NCBI GenBank assembly: GCA_963693365.1
Contig: CAVNZM010000003.1
Location: 14,012,001 to 14,076,000, forward strand
Length of the DNA stretch: 64,000 bases
Reading direction: 5' to 3'
Origin: Amoebidium appalachense
Taxonomy: Eukaryota > Ichthyosporea
The notes below the pieces were generated by a model, which saw only the letters and a program-made list of their open reading frames with translations, had not been told where the DNA came from and ran no database searches. Position 1 is the stretch's first letter. Each line of letters begins with the position of its first letter. The position numbers and the translations under genes were made by a program. Positions 1-11,615 of the stretch are shown here, one piece after another.

Positions 1-23
1 GTTAACCCCAACAATTATTGCAG

Positions 24-1340
24 GCAAACCGCGGCGCGGTGGTGCCAGGCTCCTTCTACCTGCGTGTCGGTTCCCCTGCCCAGGCTGCCAAGCTCCAAGC
101 GATTGACCCGCGTGTGCAAGTCTTCCCCAGCATGAACGGTGGCTTTGCCCGCCTGAACGTTACTGTCGACACAACTCAAGGCACGATCAGCGGCCCCGAT
201 TTCCCCGTTCTGGTCAAGCTCATTAACGCTGCCACGTACGTGGAGGAGGACGTGTGGATGTTCAGCCCTCGCTTTGTGACCCAGCAGCCCGCGAACCCCA
301 CTGAGATTAAGGTGTGGCCTGGCACCGACAACGGGCTCCAGTCCAACGACTATTACACGGGTGCCAACTGGGCAAAGAAGGCGCTTTCTCCTGCAAGCAG
401 CACCTATCCCGGCTTTGGCCGCAACGGTGAGGGTGTCGACGTGTATGTCATCGGCAACGGCATCAACGTCAACCATCCCCAGTTCGAGGGTAAGTTGTTC
501 CCCCACCCACCCATCCACCCACCCACCCACCAACCCACCTACTGTATGCACGACTCACACACACACCCAGGTCATGCAAGACGTTCCAGTGTTTAGATAA
601 GCTAGCTTACTGTACCTGTTTATAATTATATGTTGTCATAAATGCCAAAAAGATGCACTTCTAATGGAGTATACCCTGCCCACCTGCCCACAGGCCGTGC
701 TTCACACCTTTACCCCAAGGGGGCAGACTCCAGTGATGAGACGGGTGTGAGCACCCTCGAGGCCGGCATCATTGCCAGCAAGGACTTCGGTGTTGCCCCC
801 AAGGCAAACATTCTCTCCGTGAAGGTGCCCCTGGACCCCAACACTAAAATGTCGCGGGCCACCGACTTCTACGCTGCCGCCGATGCCATCCTCACCAAAG
901 TCCAGAACACCGATAGGCCCGCCGTGGTCTACACCGGCCTGGTCGGCCAATCTGACTCTGGCTCGACCACAAACATTTTCCGTTTCCTTATCAACAACGC
1001 GCCAGCGGGTAAAGTGCATGGGTCGGCCACCGGACAGTCATGGAGCGACTCGTGCAAGATGCTTGGTGGTGGCCTGAGCTATGGCGCCGATTACTTCATG
1101 ACCGGCGCTGCCATGCCCAACGGCAAGATCCTGAACAGGAATGCCCAAGCCAACGGCGACGTAGAGGTCATGTCTCCGTATGGCGGGTAAGTAGACCAAA
1201 ATTTCACTATGGAAAACAGTGAGATCGAGGTGGAAAAATAAAAGAAAAATAAGGAACACACACGCAAACACACACAATCGGATACACAACACACCCACCC
1301 ACACACACCGTGACACACACGCGCACACAACTACACGCAT

Positions 1341-1433
<93 letters not shown>

Positions 1434-2427
1434 TGTACATGCTCAGAGCAAAAGCCTGCATCATGACGCGCACACATACCTACATACCTGGTCAAACTAC
1501 ACAAGCACACCTCTCACACAAACCTTCTACCCCTGCAGCTGTGTCCACCTGTCGGCTCCCGGGTTCAACCTCAAGAGCACCAGCAAGGACGGTGCCAGCG
1601 CCTACATCTCCGGCCAGAATGCGTAAGTTTTTCTGCTTGCTCGTGCCGTGTTTTGTTCCTGTTCTTTATCCATGTGTATAAAATTGCATGCTTGATTGAC
1701 GCCATGAAGACGCCATGAAGTGTGTATGTGAAGCTCAGTAGTCTGCCCATTGTGCATTGTTTGTTTGGGGAAGAAATGGGGCTGGTACTGATCAAAAATT
1801 TTCTATCACAGCGCTGCTGCCGTCACTGCAGGCCTTCTTGCTGGTTTCCGCAGCGCCTACCCTGCCTACACCCAGGCTGAGGTAATACCCCTGATTCTGT
1901 CCCCCCCCCCCCCCCCCCCCCCTCCCCCCCTCCCTCCCCCTCCCCCCCCCCCCCCCTCCCGCCTCTACCCCTTGTCGGCCGCAGAGCAGTTTACATGCTT
2001 TATACTTTCTATTTATCTATTTCTGCTGTTTCGCAATGTTTCGCTAACGGTTACCGAATTTTTCTCCCTCTTCCGTACTAGTGACTAACCCGGCCCCAAC
2101 CACACACAGGTCAAGACCGCCATCCTCACTGGTGTTCAAAACATCGACGCGGACATTAACGCAGGCGGCATGATGTTCTCCCACAACTCCCCCCGCGTGT
2201 TCGACCTTAAGAACGCATGCCGCAGCTACGCACCCCACATTAAGGACGATTTCTGCCGTGCGGCCGAGTGCTCTGCCGATTACAAGACAATGTGCGAGAT
2301 CAATGCAAAGGAGAAACCCTCGAAGGTGTGCATGTCCATTATGAAGAACATCCCTGATAGCTGGTGCGCGGCCACCGGTTGCCCCTCCGATTATTCCAGC
2401 ATCTGCCAGTGGAAGTGCAATGCCTAA
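24..2427 (+). CDS. Secreted proteinase-K-like (S8) pseudoprotease, 5' partial
   Basis: Five exons are visible: 24-489, 694-1186, 1539-1622, 1812-1881 and 2110-2427. All introns are GT-AG and the joined frame is open for 476 codons plus stop. An acceptor (ttattgcag) ends at 23, so the signal-peptide exon lies left of the window. Residues about 5-80 of the fragment resemble an I9 inhibitor prodomain; from about 130 it follows the proteinase K fold (motifs VDVYVI, NHPQFEGRAS, FGVAPKANI, YISG). Every catalytic position is changed: the Asp motif reads VIGNGI (Gly144), the His motif reads TGVSTLEAG (Val174), the oxyanion Asn becomes Gln (ATGQ, residue 270) and the nucleophile Ser becomes Asn (SGQNA, residue 347). 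A nine-Cys tail follows. Seen: intact frame and splice sites. Inferred: a secreted, catalytically dead subtilase with a binding, scaffold or inhibitory role. It is not an obvious pseudogene, because no stops or frameshifts occur. Confidence 0.88.
1343..1429. repeat. (AC)n microsatellite in intron 2 of the pseudoprotease gene
   Basis: Nearly uninterrupted AC dinucleotides, about 85 bp, lie between the exon ending at 1186 and the acceptor at 1538. A roughly 60-bp C-rich tract (1901-1959) occupies the fourth intron. Confidence 0.95.
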
Positions 2428-2890
2428 GCTATTGGCTACGGGTCATGCGCGACGGCCAGCGTCAGCGGCTTGTTGTTGGTTGCAAGTCATGCGTGGGAAT
2501 TGACGTGTGATGGTTTAGTTGTCTGTGTACACAACAAATCTTTGGAAACACAAACCATTTACCTTATTGAACTTAACGCAGAATTTGGATTTATTAGAGC
2601 TTAACGTGTGGAGTACAACATGAGGATTCGGTGCTTTTTCTCTTTCGGAAGGCATCTGATACAATCGTAGCTTCCCTATATAATGTTTTGTTTTCGGTAC
2701 GGTACGTCTACATAGCATACAGTACTATTTATGGTTTCTCCGAGTATTTGTAGGTGTTAGATATAATCGATGCCCCGGTGGCGTCCGCTTTGAAATTTGC
2801 CTTGACAAGATTTTGTCGGACTGTGTGTGTCCTACGGCGTGAGTGGGGCAGAGCAGGTCTAACACAGACTGGCTTCCCCATCCATTCATC

Positions 2891-2901
2891 AATAAAGTAG
2901 A

Positions 2902-2932
<31 letters not shown>
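2891..2932 (+). terminator. Polyadenylation signal AATAAA followed by an encoded A30 tract
   Basis: AATAAA at 2891-2896 lies 464 bp after the pseudoprotease stop and is followed, six bases later, by 30 uninterrupted A at 2903-2932. It is the first AATAAA on this strand after the gene and so the likely mRNA 3' end. The genomic A tract may be a homopolymer expansion or the relic of a retroposed 3' end. Confidence 0.55.
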
Positions 2933-2934
<2 letters not shown>

Positions 2935-2986
2935 CATGCCTGCTTCATTGGGCCCAAAAAACTGTGATAAGAACCAGTAGGGGGTT

Positions 2987-3018
<32 letters not shown>

Positions 3019-3318
3019 AATTCCCGGTTTGTTCCCGGAGGAATCCCCGGAGGCCTCAGCAGCACTTACGTCCTCCACACAGCACCGACGTGACACTGAA
3101 GCTAGGGTGCTACGGTGCCATCAGCTAACTAGTCGATGTTGCGTTTGTAGTATTGCAGTTTGTGTAAACTAGTGCTGCACAGAGTTCAAATGCAAATAGG
3201 TGTGGCATTATCTAAAAATAAAGTTTGATTGTATGTGTTGCTTCGTTATGTTTTGGTTTTGTGTGAGGGCGATGTGTTTGCGGAATTGGTAGTCTGATGT
3301 CGTAGACTTTGATTGTGC

Positions 3319-3355
3319 CATAGAGTACTTGGGACTTGGTCCCAAGTACTCTATG
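3319..3355. other. Perfect 17-bp stem, 3-nt loop hairpin
   Basis: Arm 3319-3335 (CATAGAGTACTTGGGAC) is the exact reverse complement of 3339-3355, separated by TTG. It sits just before a (TG)n tract, in DNA with no coding exon. It could be a cruciform or an RNA hairpin; nothing shows transcription. Confidence 0.85.
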
Positions 3356-3387
3356 TACATGTCAGGAGTGCAGAAGTACAGTATGCA

Positions 3388-3471
<84 letters not shown>

Positions 3472-3722
3472 TTGAGCCGGTTCCATGTCAAGCTCTGTGT
3501 AGCAGACATGGTGCATGTGTGCTTGCGTGCCTGCGTGCATGCATGCATGCATGTGTGCGTGCGTGCGTTGTGTGCGTGCGTGCGCGCATGCTTTGCGTGC
3601 ATTGCGTGCGTGCGTGCGCGAGGGCGTGCAATGTGTTCGTTGCGTGCGTAGGTGCGTGTGTGCATTGTGTGTGCGCGTACGTGTGTGCGTGTGTGCGTGC
3701 GCGCGTGTTGTGTTTGTTGGGG

Positions 3723-3761
<39 letters not shown>

Positions 3762-3787
3762 GGGAGGAGGGAAAGGGAGGGGCAAGG

Positions 3788-3840
<53 letters not shown>

Positions 3841-4406
3841 TGTGTTTGTCGCTGTAAATCGTGTAACATACGTGCAGCTTCCGTCTGAACAAGTTTCCGT
3901 CACACGCGTGCCATAGCACACCTTTTAAAAGCTCGCACGTAAACAGCATCATATATTGAAAGACTTCCGATGATACTGGGGAACCCAACAGTTAAATCTT
4001 CCCTTCAGTAGCATGGCTGCGGCGAAAACCCGTGGGCTCAGGCGTTACCTAAAATAGTGCCAGGTTGCATTATACGTAAGAATACGATCGGTGTCCACTC
4101 TGGAAGACGTTAGCTCCCTGAGTCAGTGCCTTGCCGGGAGTGAAACGGGATAAATAAAAAAATAAAAATAAAATGACAGTCTTAATCTTAAATCTGGCAT
4201 GTTGCCTCAGGCAGTCATTATTTTATGTGGGCAGCCCAGCGCGGCAGCCCGAGTTGAACTGAGCAGTGATTGGTTTATCCCACAAAGTGGTCTCTTTAGG
4301 CCTAATTACCAGACACGATGCTCCATTGAGAAAGGCTCGACACGCACACACACACACGTGCGTGCGCGTGCAATCCCACACACATGCACACACGCACACA
4401 CGCACG

Positions 4407-4509
<103 letters not shown>

Positions 4510-4555
4510 ACGCACCCACCCACCCACCCACACATACACACGTACACGCACACGC

Positions 4556-4718
<163 letters not shown>

Positions 4719-5112
4719 CACACAAACACACACACACACGCCTTATCCTTTTTGCCCAATACACTATCCTTTTTGCCCAATACACTTTCACAACTACCGT
4801 AAAGTGACTGCTCACATACGCAGATATCGTCAAAGTTACAACCCTCCTCTCCCCCTCCCCCCTCCCCCCTCCCCCTCCCCCCCCCCCTCCCCCCCCCCCC
4901 CCCCCCCCAGGCCCTTCCCTTCCCGCCTCCTCACCCTTTTCAACTAAACACGTGCAATAAAAGCTCTAAAAGAGATCTAAATTTTGAGCTAAAAACCGTG
5001 AGTTATTGTCACCATCTCCCCTCCCCCCCCCCCCCCCCCTTTCCCCTTGGAGGTTCCCACACCACTCCGGAACGACATTCCACCCCTTCGAGTCCCCCGC
5101 CTCCCCCATTTC

Positions 5113-5155
<43 letters not shown>

Positions 5156-5440
5156 AAAAAAAAAGAAAAAAAAACCCCCCCGGTTAGTCCTACTGTCCGC
5201 ACAGATGCTCCTGACAACCCCCTCCCCCCCCCCCCCCCCCCCCCTCTCTCTTCCTTTTTCTGCCATGTGCCCATCCCTCGTGAGGGCATATTTAGTAATA
5301 GATTCTTCTAGCAGTTCTTATGAATTCTTGTTGTTGTTTATCACACAGCCACAGGATTCATAAGGTACAAATAAGGAAGCATAACTTTGTCTTTTGCGCA
5401 TAGGAGCCTACCCTACCGATTCGGAACGGATGGTGGTGGT

Positions 5441-5589
<149 letters not shown>

Positions 5590-5791
5590 GTGTGTGTGCG
5601 TGTTTGTGTGTTGGAGGGGGGGAAGGGAGAAGAGAAAGCCTGAAGGGAGCACTGGAGGAATGAGGCTATCTACTGAGCGGGACGACATGGTTGAGGGGCG
5701 GATACCCACAGACTGTGGTGAAGTCTAGAGGTGAATGGGGAGGGGGGGGAGGGGGGGAGGGCGGGGGAGGGGGGGGGAGGGGGGGGGGGAG

Positions 5792-5825
<34 letters not shown>

Positions 5826-5901
5826 CGGAGGCTCAGGGCCTGCATTGCGGTTTGAAGGTGGTAAGGAAAGCAGTGACCTTATTTCTATTTTTAATTTTTC
5901 T

Positions 5902-5936
<35 letters not shown>

Positions 5937-5980
5937 GCCGGAAGGGGGAAAGGGGGGGGGGGGGGGGGGGGGAGGGAGGG

Positions 5981-6029
<49 letters not shown>

Positions 6030-6165
6030 CGGATAGTCAATGATTTTGCCTGACGTCGACAATAATGGTAACAATTTGCAACAGCGGGGGGTACCTTCGG
6101 TTTCTTTTGCAAAGACAGCGCAGAGGAACGAGGAGGCGCGGGGGTAGTTTTTTTTTGTGTGCGTG

Positions 6166-6242
<77 letters not shown>

Positions 6243-6322
6243 CCGGGGAGGGAGGGGCGGGGGGGGGGGGGGGGGGGGGGAGGGGATCAGTTTTTTTTTG
6301 TTTTTTTTTTGTGTGTGTGTGT

Positions 6323-6373
<51 letters not shown>

Positions 6374-6832
6374 AAGCGGGTGAGAAGAATTTCCGATAGC
6401 GGGAAGTACCATCGGTTATTTCCGCAAAACCAGTGCAGGGGTCCGGGGGAAAGAGCGGTAGGGGGGAGGGGCAGCTTATTTTTCTTGGGGGAGAGGGGGA
6501 GGGGGGGGTTGTGGTGGTGGCGGCTGTGGCGGGGGGAAGAGGGGAACCCTGGGGAGGGCGGGGGGAGGGGGAGGGGGGGGGGGGGGGGGGGGGGGGGAGG
6601 GGGCACGGCAAAAGATAGGATTCCGAAGTACTAATATGTCTAATTAGTACGATTTGGTAACGGTGTGTTAGCTTAGCTGATGTTTCCCCCCCCACCTTTA
6701 GCACCCTAACCAATTAGGGTACAGTCGGTGCTTTGTGGCCCAGATGGTAATTCCTATGATGTATGAGGACCAGCTGAGGGGCCGGGGTCCCTCCGGATCC
6801 GGGAACAAAAACCGGAGATAGATACACACACA

Positions 6833-6935
<103 letters not shown>

Positions 6936-7957
6936 ACAGTAGATATGCTAATTACAGATATTATTACAATAGTGCAGTAGTACACGGTTCAGCTGAAGAG
7001 GTTGGTTACATAGACCTCGTTTGTTGAATTGGGAAAGGTTTTATGTGTCCCACGTTTGCATACGTACGTTCAGCGCAAGCATTACGCATATGCATGCACG
7101 CGTTACGATCACTTGGAGATCTCGAGAGGAGGGGGCTCCAAATAATGATAGCAAGATCTTTCTATCCAATTTATGATACGGCATGGTTTGCAACATTAGT
7201 ACTAGTGAATAGTAGCTATCACCTCTCTATTTATGTTTTATGTATTTATGTTTACGAGCAGCTAATACATCTCTCTGGCAGCACTGCACCTGGTGCTGTG
7301 TGTTACTTGTACGTATTTTTACAACCACCTTCCATATTTGGAGAAGTCAAAAATCATATCCAAAAGGCGATGATTTACATCCAATGATAATACAAGCAAT
7401 AACGTAACACGAAATCAACAAACGCCAGCCACCGACTGAACTTCTGAGATGGGCCGTGAAGGCGATGATGAGCATGCTCAGGAAATGCACACGTGTTGAG
7501 GGTTAAAGATTAGAAGAAAAAAAAAACGGCATATCATTTGCTTTATTTATGTGAATTTTTTATTAATTACACATGTATTGTTGTTCTTTCTGGTGGGGTC
7601 TGTTCACATAGTAGCCTCATTATGATGTGGGAGCACGTCATATCAGTGAGTAGCCAATCAAATCAATCCACGATGTTCCCCAAAAGCCGCATAATCACGC
7701 AATCGTTGACACCAGGGTGAGCAATTATTGCTTTCGCTAGTAGTGTTTTGGTAAATGTCTACAGCCTACGTTAGGTAGCAGGGCATGGGTAACAACTACT
7801 CTGAAGAAGCATTAATTTATATTATTTCTCCTTTTGAACGAGTGGCTGACAAGGAATGGATATAACACCAATATTCGAACACACTTATCGTGCTTCTAGA
7901 GCCGCTTTTATGGCCCTAAAAGCCCCAGGCTGCAGCGTGACCACATTCCTTTCGGCA

Positions 7958-7965
7958 TATAAAAA
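7958..7965 (+). promoter_or_regulatory. Possible TATA box upstream of a small ORF
   Basis: TATAAAAA lies about 250 bp before the ATG of the 85-codon ORF at 8209. It is a good TATA match in moderately AT-rich DNA; its function is unproven. Confidence 0.25.
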
Positions 7966-8208
7966 CTCCATCCGTGACCAACACTGTTCATTCGACTGCA
8001 GTTTCGAACTGAGAGAACCAACTCATTACCAAAGTTATCAGCGACAACCGCGACACAAATACGCACAAAAACTTAGTGGGTTATATTACACTTCATTGTG
8101 CCTACTTGCAAACCAACTTATACTTATACCACGCTCACACTTCACTTACAAAATTGTTCCGGATCCGGTGAGCGAGAAAAGAAGCTTTACACACCCAAAC
8201 ACCACAAC

Positions 8209-8466
8209 ATGGCGTCGTCGATTGCACCAGCCACCCTCTCACGCGCCCTTGCGTCGAAGCTTCCAGAGCTTTCCCAGGCGGCCATGGTAACCACGTGGTC
8301 ACGCAACATTCCCGCACGTGCGCCGGCCGCTACGCCATCCGTCCTCAGCTATCCAAGCGTATATCTCGAGTCTATCTCTCTCCCCCGCTCGGCTCCCCTT
8401 CCGCCTGTTCCCGCCGGCCACAGTGTATATCTGGAGGCACATTTCGAAAGGGCTAGAATGTTGTAG
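8209..8466 (+). CDS. Doubtful small ORF (85 aa), unknown
   Basis: The ATG has a favourable context (CACAACATGG) and opens 85 codons ending in TAG. Local GC content is clearly higher than the flanks. The first 40 residues are rich in Ala, Ser, Arg and Leu with almost no acids, compatible with a mitochondrial presequence; the rest is Pro/Ser-rich. No family is recognised. A possible donor (ATG|GTAACC near 8284) means it could instead be the first exon of a split gene whose remainder I cannot find, or chance. Confidence 0.3.
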   Translation: MASSIAPATLSRALASKLPELSQAAMVTTWSRNIPARAPAATPSVLSYPSVYLESISLPRSAPLPPVPAGHSVYLEAHFERARML

Positions 8467-8745
8467 GCACTACCAGAATTTTAAAAAATTTGAACATGTA
8501 TTTTTGGTTTTGGAGTTGCGTGCTATTTATTATATGCTGTAGTTTTGTCGGCTGTATGTATTTTGATGTATTGTGCCACACTTTGTGTGGTGCACGGGTG
8601 CACAAAAACAGACTTAAATCTTTTCCACGTGAAACACTGGCAAAGTGACCAAATTTGTATGTATATTGGATAGTTCGATTATGTACGCACGAATGTTTTT
8701 TGAAAATAAATACATATATGGCCCCCATAGTTAGTCGAGGAACCG

Positions 8746-8960
8746 TGTACTTACTTCTCAAGTGTAAGCCTTGCCTGCCTGAAATAAATGTGTTGCCAGT
8801 AACGAAGTGTTGAATAAAATATCCTCGAAGCCGCACTTCACAGTGCACAGGATGGCTATTTGCTCATATTTTACTTTATATACATCCTACATCTTTCCTA
8901 CATATTTTTAAACGTAAGTCTCCTATGAAAAATCTTTCGAATTTAATCTTGTGATGCCCC

Positions 8961-8991
<31 letters not shown>

Positions 8992-9166
8992 AAAAAAAAA
9001 AAGGGAGGGGGGGGGGGGGGGAGAGAGAGAGAAAGAGAGAAAGAGAGAAAGAGAAAGAAGAAAGAAAGGAGATTTTTCAAAGGAAAGAAAAGAAAAAAGA
9101 AAGAGAGGAAGGAAGACATAATGGGAGCAAAAAAAAAAGGGGGATTGGTATGTATGGGTCTCAGCA

Positions 9167-9199
<33 letters not shown>

Positions 9200-9439
9200 G
9201 CCCCCCCCTCCCCACGCCCAACCCAACCCCACCCTGTACTTACTTCTCAAGTAAGTGGCCTGCCTTAAATAAATGTGTTGCCAGTAACGAAGTGTTGAAT
9301 AAAATATCCTCGAAGCCGCACTTCACAGTGCACAGGATGGCTATTTGCTAATATTTTACTTTATATACATCCTACATCTTTCCTACATCTTTTTAAACGT
9401 AAGTCTCCTATGAAAAATCTTTCGAATTTAATCTTGTGA

Positions 9440-9480
<41 letters not shown>

Positions 9481-9690
9481 AAAAAAAAAAAAAAAGGGAG
9501 GGGGGGGGGGGGGGGGGGGGGGGAGAAAGAGAAAGAAAGAAAGGAGATTTTTCAAAGGAAAGAAAAGAAAAAAGAAAGAGAGGAAGGAAGATATAATGGG
9601 AGCAAAAAAAAGGGGGATTGGTATGTATGGGTCTCAGCATCCCCCCCCCCCCCCCCTCCCCCCACGCCCAACCCCCCCACCACCCCCCAG
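8746..9690. repeat. 489-bp tandem duplication (two copies)
   Basis: The block beginning TGTACTTACTTCTCAAG at 8746 is repeated at 9235 in the same order: unique DNA with ATAAAATATCCTCGAAG, a C run, an A run, a G run, an AAAG-rich purine stretch, the segment ATAATGGGAGCAAAAAA, then a C run. The copies differ mainly in homopolymer and purine-repeat lengths and a few substitutions, implying a fairly recent duplication. Confidence 0.9.
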
Positions 9691-10154
9691 GGGTCCTCCA
9701 GGTGACCACGTTTGGTATCCTCAAGACAGAAGACATGCCTTAGCATCACAATCGTATGGGCTGGGCTGCTCCTGGCTGGTGATGTGAAGCACTTTTTATT
9801 TGTAGGAGGGGGGGGGGGGGGGGGGGGGGGGGATTTCGTGTTTTCAAGCTATAGTGTCTAGAGAAAAGGGCCCTCTTCATGTGATGTATTAAAAAGTTGT
9901 AGGAAAGAATGGGAGGGGGGGGGGGGGGGGGGTCCACCCAGTGATTGCGCTTTCTATAAAAAGATCAAGGTTCTATTGGTCGGTGTGGAGATCAAAAATG
10001 CACAAGAGCACCCTAGTACATTGGTCATCATATTGCCGTGGAAATTTGGGGGAGGGGGGTTTTTATGGAAACAGCAATTGGGTCTCCGTGTGGGGGGGGA
10101 GGGGGAGGGAGGGGGGGGGGGGGGGAAGGGGGGAAGGGGGGGCAGGAGGGAGGG

Positions 10155-10185
<31 letters not shown>

Positions 10186-10413
10186 ATGGAGCTGCTCCCG
10201 GGATGATGATAAAGCTTACCGTAAGTTGCTGCATATCAGTACCCACCCAAGGACACCGATATTGGGGTAAGACGGTAATAAAAGATCTATAAAAAAAAAA
10301 TCCAATTTTAATCAAATGAAATTATATGCACTTACAATGCTTGATGGTTTGAAGCAATCGATCTGGTATTGTACTTGGGGATCTTACTCCCATCCCTTCT
10401 CTTATAAGCACCC

Positions 10414-10448
<35 letters not shown>

Positions 10449-10473
10449 GATGACAGCATTGCGTCCGCAAAGT

Positions 10474-10910
10474 CACCCCTCCGCGCACTAGTGCGCGGAG
10501 GGGTGCGGAGGGGTTTTCATGAACTTGCGGAGGGCTTTGACGGTTTTGCGGAGGGGTAAAGGTTAGGTTGCGGAGGGGTTTTCTTACTTTGCGGAGGGGT
10601 GGACCCCCCACTGAAGGCTCACAATATATAGCTCACAGGCTGATATCAGTCCGGCAAGATCATACACACTGGGCATCACTTATGTCAGGCTTGAGCAACC
10701 CTCAGCTACGTCATAGCTAGACGCACCAGCATATCATAGACCCCTCTGCAACCCAGAAGTTACCCCCTCCGCACACCCCCATCCACCCCTCCGCGAGTGT
10801 CAGAATTCATGATCACGAAGCAGAGGGGTTTCAAGGAAGGGTGCCAAAAAAAACGACTCTGCGGAGGGGTTCAAAAATATATCAAAAGTTTAAGTCCACT
10901 GCAGAGGGGT
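10474..10910. repeat. Cluster of the 10-mer GCGGAGGGGT on both strands, with a perfect 32-bp palindrome
   Basis: A perfect palindrome occupies 10474-10505, built from two head-to-head copies of the 10-mer. Further copies: 10505, 10527 (one change), 10548, 10570, 10591, 10861 on plus; 10475, 10740 (one change), 10762 (one extra C) and 10785 on minus; and GCAGAGGGGT at 10820 and 10901. The spacing is irregular (10-40 bp) with a 140-bp gap in the middle. Such arrays resemble binding-site clusters, for example subterminal repeats of a hAT-type transposon, but no terminal repeats or target duplication were found. Confidence 0.8.
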
Positions 10911-11027
10911 GCTGAATTTGACCCCTATTAGTACTCAGCGTGGCATCCGCATATACTCATATGTCCGCGACTGCATTTGATTGGCTCAGCTCAGGAAAGC
11001 GGTATACCCATAAGGGTATTTCTTTTA

Positions 11028-11615
11028 GGTTTCCGGCGACGGCGGGTCGGGTCAGAGGGGTCACTCTAGCTACAATTTTTTTTTTTTTTTTTTTTCAAAT
11101 GATATGATTGGCGTGCTCAGCGGCCGCATCAGCTGCGCACCATCATCGAGTCGTTTGCCGGCAGCAAGGTACACTGCCATGATACAACAATTAATAAAAG
11201 AAAAAGAAAAGAGAAAAGAACTTGAAGAAGGGGATAATAATTAATAATTATGCAGTGTTAGGAAGAAGACTTGCAGTTCCAAATTTTGATTTATCATTGC
11301 TGAGCAAGTGGCTTGACCCAGATGTGCTGCGGAATGTGGCCCAATTAAAGGGGTTTCTTTTAGACTTTCGGGCCGGGTCGGGTCAGAGGGAATTCTAGCT
11401 ATATGAGTGGCGTGCTGCGCCGCCATCGTTTTGCCCGCATCAAGGTTCGGATGCGCCATAAAACAACAAAAAAGAAAAAGAAAGGAGAAAAAACAAAAAG
11501 TAAATAAGGGAATAACAATAATAAAGCGTCACTAGATTCTGAAGATTGCAGCTCATATCATGATTTATATCAGGCTGAACAAATGGCTTGATCCGGATGT
11601 GCTGGAAAGGGGACA
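11028..11615. repeat. Degenerate tandem repeat, about 320-bp unit
   Basis: Two diverged units share in order: TTTCTTTTAG, a GGGTCGGGTCAGAGGG block (11043, 11374), a GGCGTGCT block, an AAAAAGAAAAAGAAA purine block, and GCTGAGCAAGTGGCTTGACC (11298) versus GCTGAACAAATGGCTTGATC (11573). No coding potential is seen. Confidence 0.65.

Noticed and set aside
15-551. Minus-strand open frame opposite the pseudoprotease
   Set aside because: A shadow of the GC-rich coding exon; the plus strand carries prodomain and subtilase motifs.
10474-10910. CRISPR array reading of the GCGGAGGGGT cluster
   Set aside because: Ten-base motifs on both strands with irregular spacing do not fit repeat-spacer geometry.
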